Positions 28,760 through 33,076 of a DNA stretch of 33,076 bases are shown piece after piece. The translations under genes and the position numbers were made by a program. The notes beneath the pieces are model-generated. The model had not been told where the DNA came from and did no database searches. It saw nothing but the letters and a program-made list of their open reading frames with translations. The stretch's first letter is position 1. Each line of letters opens with the position of its first letter. The stretch comes from Bradyrhizobium sp. AS23.2 (GTDB lineage: Bacteria; Pseudomonadota; Alphaproteobacteria; Rhizobiales; Xanthobacteraceae), in the NCBI RefSeq assembly GCF_001908185.1, contig NZ_LGHM01000231.1, positions 1-33,076 on the forward strand, in the 5' to 3' direction.

Positions 28760-29437
28760 CTAATCGGCAAAGCCGACATAGCGTACGAACTCCCCGTTGC
28801 CCTCGCGATCCGAGCGAACGGCATTCGCGGCAAAGCCGTCGTCGGGATATCCCATCGCGACACAGGTCATGATCACCTCGGCCTCCGGAATCCTGGCAAC
28901 CTCGCGCACGATGTCGGAGCGCATGATGCCCTGCCCGTTGATCACCGAACCGAGACCGCGGTCCCAGGCCGCGAGCACGATGCCGTAGCAGAGCGCGCCG
29001 AGATCGAAATGGCAGACCGCGCCGGGATCGAGCACGCGGTCGTAGGTCAGCACCAGTGAGACCGGCGCGTCGAATTGGCGGAAGCCGCGCAGCACCCAGT
29101 CCTGGCGCATCGGCTTGTCGTCACGCGCGATCCCCATCGCACCGAACAACTTTTTGGCGATGTCGACCTGCCGCGTGCGATGCACGCCCTGATATTCGGC
29201 GTGGCTGACGATGTCGCGCTTGACCTTGGCGCCGCCAACCATCTCTTCCATGTTGCGGCGGCGCACCTCTTCCAGTGGCTCGCCTGTGAGCACGTGGACA
29301 TGCCAGGGCTGTGTGTTCATCGACGACGGCGCACGCTTGGCGCTTTCGATAATCGCCTCGATCACCGCACGCGGCACTGGCTCGTTCCTGAAACCGCGCA
29401 CGCTGCGGCGCGACTGGACCAGCGTTTCGAATTCCAC
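28760..29437 (-). CDS. Nitroreductase family protein
   Basis: A 225-residue FMN-dependent nitroreductase. 'LVQSRRSVRGFRNEPVPRAVIEAIIESAKRAPSSMNTQPWHVHVL' covers the first part of the fold (residues about 5-50), with the flavin-binding Arg-Arg-Ser-Val-Arg and 'APSSMNTQPW'. 'GALCYGIVLAAWDRGLGSVI' and 'MTCVAMGYPDD' complete it. I chose GTG 29437 because GGGAGG sits seven bases upstream; ATG 29461 in the same frame lies before that site. The enzyme reduces nitroaromatics or quinones with NAD(P)H; the natural substrate is unknown. It is divergent from the esterase gene. Confidence 0.9.
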   Translation of the reverse strand: MEFETLVQSRRSVRGFRNEPVPRAVIEAIIESAKRAPSSMNTQPWHVHVLTGEPLEEVRRRNMEEMVGGAKVKRDIVSHAEYQGVHRTRQVDIAKKLFGAMGIARDDKPMRQDWVLRGFRQFDAPVSLVLTYDRVLDPGAVCHFDLGALCYGIVLAAWDRGLGSVINGQGIMRSDIVREVARIPEAEVIMTCVAMGYPDDGFAANAVRSDREGNGEFVRYVGFAD

Positions 29438-29557
29438 CTCAAGACCTCCCTGCCCGTTCATCCCGGCGGCGTTGCGACAGACCGCCGGTTGCCGATGCGG
29501 CGCGCGAAATCTATGCTAACGGCCAAGCAAGACCAAGAACCCCGTGAGGACCCAACA

Positions 29558-30520
29558 ATGCCTGCACCGCTCGATCCCGTCATCGCCCAGATCATTCCGC
29601 TGCTGCCGCTGCGCGATCCCACCACGATGACGCCACAGAGCGCCCGCGATTCCTTGCGCGCACTGGCTGCCGCGCGCGCGGCCGTGCCGCCGCCGCCCGT
29701 CGATGCGGTGCAGGATATCAAGGTGAAAGGCGGTGCCGGCCCGCTCGATGCGCGGGTCTACCGCATCGGCACCACGCCCGCGCCGACCGTGGTATTCTTC
29801 CACGGCGGCGGCTGGGTCGCGGGCGATCTCGAGACCCACGACCGCCAGGCGCGCAACCTTGCGATCGAGACCGGCGCCGTCGTCGTCTCCGTCGACTATC
29901 GACGCCCGCCCGAAACGCGCTTTCCCGGCGCCTTCGAGGACGCCTTTGCCGCTGCAAGCGACGTGTTCAACCGCGTCGCGGAATTTGGCGGCGATGCAAA
30001 ACGCCTCAGCGTTGCCGGCGACAGCGCCGGCGGCAATCTCGCAGCCACCACCGCAATTGCCTGCCGCGATGCCGGCCTCAAGCTCGCGGCCCAATTGCTG
30101 GTCTATCCCGTGACCGACGTCGTCGGCAGCTACGCCGATGCACGTGAGAACGCGCGTTTTCCGTCACGATCCGAGAATGCCGAAGGCTACTTCCTCTCCC
30201 GCGCCGTGATGGAATGGTTTTCCGGCCATTATCTCGCCGAGCCCAACCACGCCGCCGACTGGCGTGTCTCGCCGCTGCGCGCGGCATCGCTTGTTGGTGT
30301 CGCGCCGGCGATCGTAACCACCGCCTGGTTCGATCCACTGCGCGACGAGGGGGCGGCCTATGCCCGGGCGCTGGAGGCCGCCGGCGTCCGGGTCAAGCAC
30401 CACGAGGGCGCGGGCCTGATCCATGGCTATTTCGGCCTCGGCGACGCCTCCGAGGTCGCGCGAGCCGAGGCGCAGCGCGCGCGGGCCGACTTCAGGGCGT
30501 TGCTGGCGCAGGGGGCGTAG
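29558..30520 (+). CDS. Alpha/beta hydrolase, hormone-sensitive lipase family esterase
   Basis: A 320-residue family IV (HSL) carboxylesterase. The oxyanion motif 'FFHGGGW' is at 80-86, the nucleophile Ser156 in 'GDSAGG', the acid Asp259 in 'WFDPLRDEG' and His289 in 'IHGYFG', so the catalytic triad is complete. 'VSVDYRRPPETRFP' is the conserved strand between them. ATG 29558 follows GAGGA by seven bases. There is no signal peptide, so it is cytoplasmic. It should hydrolyse short-chain acyl esters; the natural substrate is not evident. It stands head to head with the nitroreductase. Confidence 0.93.
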   Translation: MPAPLDPVIAQIIPLLPLRDPTTMTPQSARDSLRALAAARAAVPPPPVDAVQDIKVKGGAGPLDARVYRIGTTPAPTVVFFHGGGWVAGDLETHDRQARNLAIETGAVVVSVDYRRPPETRFPGAFEDAFAAASDVFNRVAEFGGDAKRLSVAGDSAGGNLAATTAIACRDAGLKLAAQLLVYPVTDVVGSYADARENARFPSRSENAEGYFLSRAVMEWFSGHYLAEPNHAADWRVSPLRAASLVGVAPAIVTTAWFDPLRDEGAAYARALEAAGVRVKHHEGAGLIHGYFGLGDASEVARAEAQRARADFRALLAQGA

Positions 30521-30636
30521 AGGGGCCGGACGGAAAAAAATCCGCGATGACCGCCAGAGCCGGAGCCGATCCTGCTTGATTGCGCCACGATTCGCGGCTC
30601 CAATCCGTGCGCCATCTTTGGTTTAGGGAGACACCC

Positions 30637-30885
30637 ATGATGAAACGGATTTTCCTCGCTGCAATCGTTGCCACCTTTGCAGCGGGCTCGGCCCTCGCGG
30701 AGGACACCTGCGAGAGCAAGGCGGTCGGCAAGGACGGCAAGCCGCTCGCAGGCGCAGCGAAGACCTCGTTCATGAAGAAGTGCAAGGCGGACGCCTGCGC
30801 GCCCAAGGCTGTCGGCTCCGACGGCAAGCCGCTCGCCGGCGCAGCCAAGAACAGCTTTATGAAGAAGTGCGAAGTCAGCGCCTGA
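30637..30885 (+). CDS. PsiF-repeat small periplasmic protein
   Basis: An 82-residue protein from ATG 30637 behind AGGGAG. The signal peptide MMKRIFLAAIVATFAAGSAL ends near 'ALA'. The mature part is two tandem PsiF-type repeats of about 29 residues: 'CESKAVGKDGKPLAGAAKTS' with 'FMKKCKADA', and 'CAPKAVGSDGKPLAGAAKNS' with 'FMKKCEVSA'. Each has a Cys at both ends. In E. coli the family member PsiF is induced by phosphate starvation, but no Pho box was evident to me here and the molecular function is unknown. Only the repeat family can be stated. Confidence 0.85.
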   Translation: MMKRIFLAAIVATFAAGSALAEDTCESKAVGKDGKPLAGAAKTSFMKKCKADACAPKAVGSDGKPLAGAAKNSFMKKCEVSA

Positions 30886-31328
30886 TCGCTGCTGGTTCGC
30901 CACTGCTTCGCGGACGCTCTCCAACTTCGTCATGCCCGGGCATAGCCGTCTGTAGGACGGCGTCGCTTCGCTTGCCTATGTCCCGGGCATCCGCGCATGT
31001 GTGTCCGTGTAGCAAAGAACGTGGATGGCCGGGACAAGTGCTTAGCCAGGCGACATAGCTGACACCTGTTCGGACAGGTCACTGACGGGTTCGAAAGCAC
31101 GAACGTCCGCTTGTAAGATCGGCGTCAAGCTGTCCGAATTAACCACCAATTCCATCCAATTTTAAATAGACAACAACGCTGCTTGTTAGCGTAAGCCGCA
31201 CAGATCAACGTGCAGGCATTGCTCTTTCCCGGACGTCGGCGGGACCGGGAAACTGACTTCGTAAAGTGTGATCGCACTCGTTGCGATCGCTCGATTGGAA
31301 GTTACCTCTTCATTTGGAGCATCTCGCC
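30886..31328. other. Gene-free region with repeats
   Basis: 443 bases. It holds the palindromic element at 30928-31042, then ACCTGT-TCGG-ACAGGT (31065-31080), a small perfect hairpin, in a stretch that looks like degraded mobile-element DNA. The rest is AT-richer sequence leading to the PilZ-like gene; no coding frame is supported. Confidence 0.5.
30928..31042. repeat. Palindromic repeat after the PsiF gene
   Basis: ATGCCCGGGCATAG (30932-30945) pairs with CTATGTCCCGGGCAT (30976-30990) with a one-base bulge. A related arm, GTGGATGGCCGGGACAAG (31021-31038), follows. The 'CGTCATGCCCGGG...GTGGATGGCCGGGACA' pattern is a common dispersed element of Bradyrhizobium-type genomes. Confidence 0.7.
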
Positions 31329-31667
31329 ATGATCGAACGTCGTGCAATGAAGCGCATACCGATCAACCGGGCGGCGCGGCTGTCGTTTGGAGAAATTCGT
31401 GGGACTCATCCATGCCTGGTGCGCGATATCAACGCCTTGGGCGCCTGCATCTCCACGCCGTACTACATATTTGCCAATGAGTTTGTGCTGTCCTTCGACG
31501 GCCATTCCGGATTTTTCATCTGCCGCGTCGTGTGGAGAAAGGAGACGCTTTGCGGGGTTTCCTTCGTCCTGCGTCGTCGCTCGCCGAAATTGGCGAACGA
31601 TTCCAGCGCGCCCACAAATATGGTGCGACTTGACCGCCAGATCGTGCACCGCGGCGGGCGTCTTTAG
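31329..31667 (+). CDS. PilZ-like protein with altered second motif
   Basis: A 112-residue protein from ATG 31329, with GGAG ten bases upstream. The first PilZ motif RxxxR is present as Arg5-AMK-Arg9 in 'MIERRAMKRIPINRAARLSF'. The second motif reads Asp33-I-Asn35-A-L-Gly38, where Asn replaces the usual Ser of DxSxxG. 'FICRVVWRKETLCGVSFVL' is the closing strand. The overall size and layout match the single-domain PilZ proteins common in this group, but cyclic-di-GMP binding is less certain than for the gene at 26711. It has no evident operon partner. Confidence 0.75.
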   Translation: MIERRAMKRIPINRAARLSFGEIRGTHPCLVRDINALGACISTPYYIFANEFVLSFDGHSGFFICRVVWRKETLCGVSFVLRRRSPKLANDSSAPTNMVRLDRQIVHRGGRL

Positions 31668-31670
31668 CTT

Positions 31671-31690
31671 GGAGTTATCGGCCTAACTCC
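31671..31690 (+). terminator. Hairpin after the PilZ-like gene
   Basis: GGAGTTA (31671-31677) and TAACTCC (31684-31690) form a perfect 7-bp stem with a TCGGCC loop, 3 nt after the stop codon. Only TT follows, so termination is likely but not certain. Confidence 0.5.
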
Positions 31691-31822
31691 TTGAGCGCGC
31701 CGAGCGCCCGAACCGGACCATTCGAAAGCGTCGCCACCCTAGACAGGAGGGCTCGGCTGAAGGATCATGTAACCTGAGCGAACTGGGGCATCGACGAGGC
31801 TTTCTAGGAAAGGGAGGTCGAG

Positions 31823-32914
31823 ATGTGGCAGCTTCGAGTGCGTGACCGCATAATGGCGACAATGAGCGTGCTCTTCATGCTGCTCATCAGTTTTGAAGTC
31901 GCGGACGCGAAGGGCCCCGGGTTGCCCAACGTCATGGTTCTGGCAACTGGTGGCACGATCGCCGGCACCGGATCAAGCAGCACCACCGTGGTCGGCTACA
32001 CCGCAGCCACGGTGGGCATAGAGAGCCTCTTGAACGCCGTCCCCGAACTGAAAACGGTGGCTAACGTCAAGGGCGAGCAGGTTTTCCAGATCGCCAGCGA
32101 GAACATGAACAATGACTACTGGCTCAAGCTTGCAAAGCGCGTCAACGCTCTCCTCGCGCAGGACGACGTGGATGGAATTGTGATCACGCACGGTACTGAT
32201 ACGATCGAGGAAACCGGCTATTTTTTGAACCTTGTCGTCAAGAGTAAGAAACCTGTCGTCATCGTCGGCGCGATGCGGCCGTCGACGGCGATCAGCGCGG
32301 ATGGGCCGATCAACCTCTACAATGCCGTGATCCTCGCTGGCAGTGACGAGGCGGTCGGCAAGGGCGTGCTCGTTGCTCTCAACGATCAGATCAACGCGGC
32401 TCGCGAGGTAACCAAGACCAACACCTCGACGGCAGATACCTTCCGCACACCGGAGCTCGGTTTTCTCGGCTATATGCAGGGAAACAAACCGTACTTCTAT
32501 CGTCAATCGACGCGCCGGCACACGGTGGACTCCGAATTTGACGTTTCGGGTCTCGATGTCCTGCCGCAAGTCGACATCGTCTACGGCTACGCCAACATGA
32601 ACCGGGTCGCGATCGACGCTTTTGTCACCGCCGGGGCCAAGGGGATCGTGCATGCCGGCGTGGGCGACGGCAGCCTGGCACGGCCCGCGGTTGAGCCGGC
32701 TCTCGACGAGGCCCACAAGAAGGGCGTCGTGATCGTTCGGAGCAGCCGTGTCGGCAACGGCATCGTCGCTCGCAATGGGGAGGCGAAGGACGACGAACAC
32801 GACTTCGTCGTCTCGGATACGCTTAACCCTCAAAAGGCGCGTATCTTGCTGATGCTGGCGCTGACCAAGACGACCGATACCAAGGAGATCCAACGTATGT
32901 TCTACACCTATTAG
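31823..32914 (+). CDS. ansB: Type II L-asparaginase, periplasmic
   Basis: A 363-residue asparaginase that hydrolyses L-asparagine to aspartate and ammonia. GGGAGG precedes ATG 31823. A signal peptide covers about residues 1-29 ('SVLFMLLISFEVADA'), so it acts in the periplasm. Both catalytic regions are intact: 'ATGGTIAG' with Thr45, and 'ITHGTDTIEETGYFL' with Thr125 and Asp126. 'VGAMRPSTAISADGPINLYN' carries the conserved Lys/Arg region, and 'TLNPQKARILLMLALTKTTD' near the end follows E. coli AnsB closely. Its composition is slightly more AT-rich than neighbours. It stands alone, without a transporter nearby. Confidence 0.95.
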   Translation: MWQLRVRDRIMATMSVLFMLLISFEVADAKGPGLPNVMVLATGGTIAGTGSSSTTVVGYTAATVGIESLLNAVPELKTVANVKGEQVFQIASENMNNDYWLKLAKRVNALLAQDDVDGIVITHGTDTIEETGYFLNLVVKSKKPVVIVGAMRPSTAISADGPINLYNAVILAGSDEAVGKGVLVALNDQINAAREVTKTNTSTADTFRTPELGFLGYMQGNKPYFYRQSTRRHTVDSEFDVSGLDVLPQVDIVYGYANMNRVAIDAFVTAGAKGIVHAGVGDGSLARPAVEPALDEAHKKGVVIVRSSRVGNGIVARNGEAKDDEHDFVVSDTLNPQKARILLMLALTKTTDTKEIQRMFYTY

Positions 32915-33076
32915 ACCGGCCGAAGCGCGGTAGATAAGCAGACGTCCGTCGAGCAGCCTAAAACGTCGCGAGTGACCCTGGCTGTGTAAAAACGCGAACT
33001 CCGGCGGATGGCGGAGCATCTACTTCTCAGATCACGCGGCACCGAAGCTCTGTATCCTCTTCGCAGTCTCAGAAGC
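32915..33076. other. Non-coding end of window, possible mobile-element remnant
   Basis: No gene is supported. On the reverse strand the stretch at about 32971-32997 reads GCGTTTTTACACAGCCAGGG, which resembles the non-coding ends of IS5/IS1182-type elements in rhizobia. This is recollection of a pattern, with no transposase or terminal repeat visible. Confidence 0.25.

Noticed and set aside
31973..33019. A 348-codon reverse-strand frame
   Set aside because: It is antisense to the asparaginase gene, whose catalytic motifs are unmistakable.

Overview
The window looks like ordinary chromosome from a high-GC alphaproteobacterium of the Bradyrhizobium/Rhodopseudomonas type. The reasons are strong GC-ending codon use, a minCDE operon, many DUF families common in that group (DUF6894, DUF2778, DUF2336, a probable DUF982), and several interspersed palindromic repeats of the kind scattered through Bradyrhizobium genomes. 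There is no tRNA, rRNA, CRISPR array, prophage or intact insertion sequence. The assignment to this group is an inference from content, not a database match.

Layout. 1-3.4 kb: a cut-off SH3-domain envelope protein, then a flavin phenol-hydroxylase-type monooxygenase divergent from a MarR regulator; one palindrome sits inside two face-to-face promoters. 3.5-9.6 kb: mostly envelope and small secreted proteins, namely a COG4315 repeat protein, a three-gene reverse-strand set of membrane proteins, an L,D-transpeptidase lipoprotein, a proline-rich membrane protein with a VLKPQ tandem repeat, a DUF6894 protein, a short-chain dehydrogenase remnant and three small proteins. 9.8-11.7 kb: minCDE on the reverse strand with tandem CtrA-type boxes in front of minC. 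11.9-12.8 kb: panB.

12.8-19.1 kb is the most distinctive block. An NMT1/THI5-type substrate-binding protein is divergent from a TetR regulator. After the regulator come five tightly packed genes: ABC permease, NAD-dependent epimerase-like protein, GNAT acetyltransferase, DapA-like aldolase/lyase and ABC ATPase. Matching dyads lie in front of both transcription units, so uptake and metabolism of one unidentified small molecule are probably controlled together.

19.3-25.5 kb: an orphan TRAP binding protein, a small DUF982-like protein, a membrane-anchored DUF2778 protein, a DUF1810 protein, a chemoreceptor, an NADPH-dependent FMN reductase and an AraC regulator remnant. 25.6-28.2 kb: DUF2336, PilZ and HD-GYP genes in a row, a likely cyclic-di-GMP module. 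28.4-33.1 kb: a small protein, a nitroreductase, an HSL-family esterase, a PsiF-repeat protein, a second PilZ-like protein and a periplasmic type II L-asparaginase.

Regulatory signals recur. Three exact TTAA-N7-TTAAC (CtrA-type) boxes lie in intergenic DNA, before minC, before the COG4315 gene and before the DUF6894 gene. Two repeat families each occur twice in opposite orientation.
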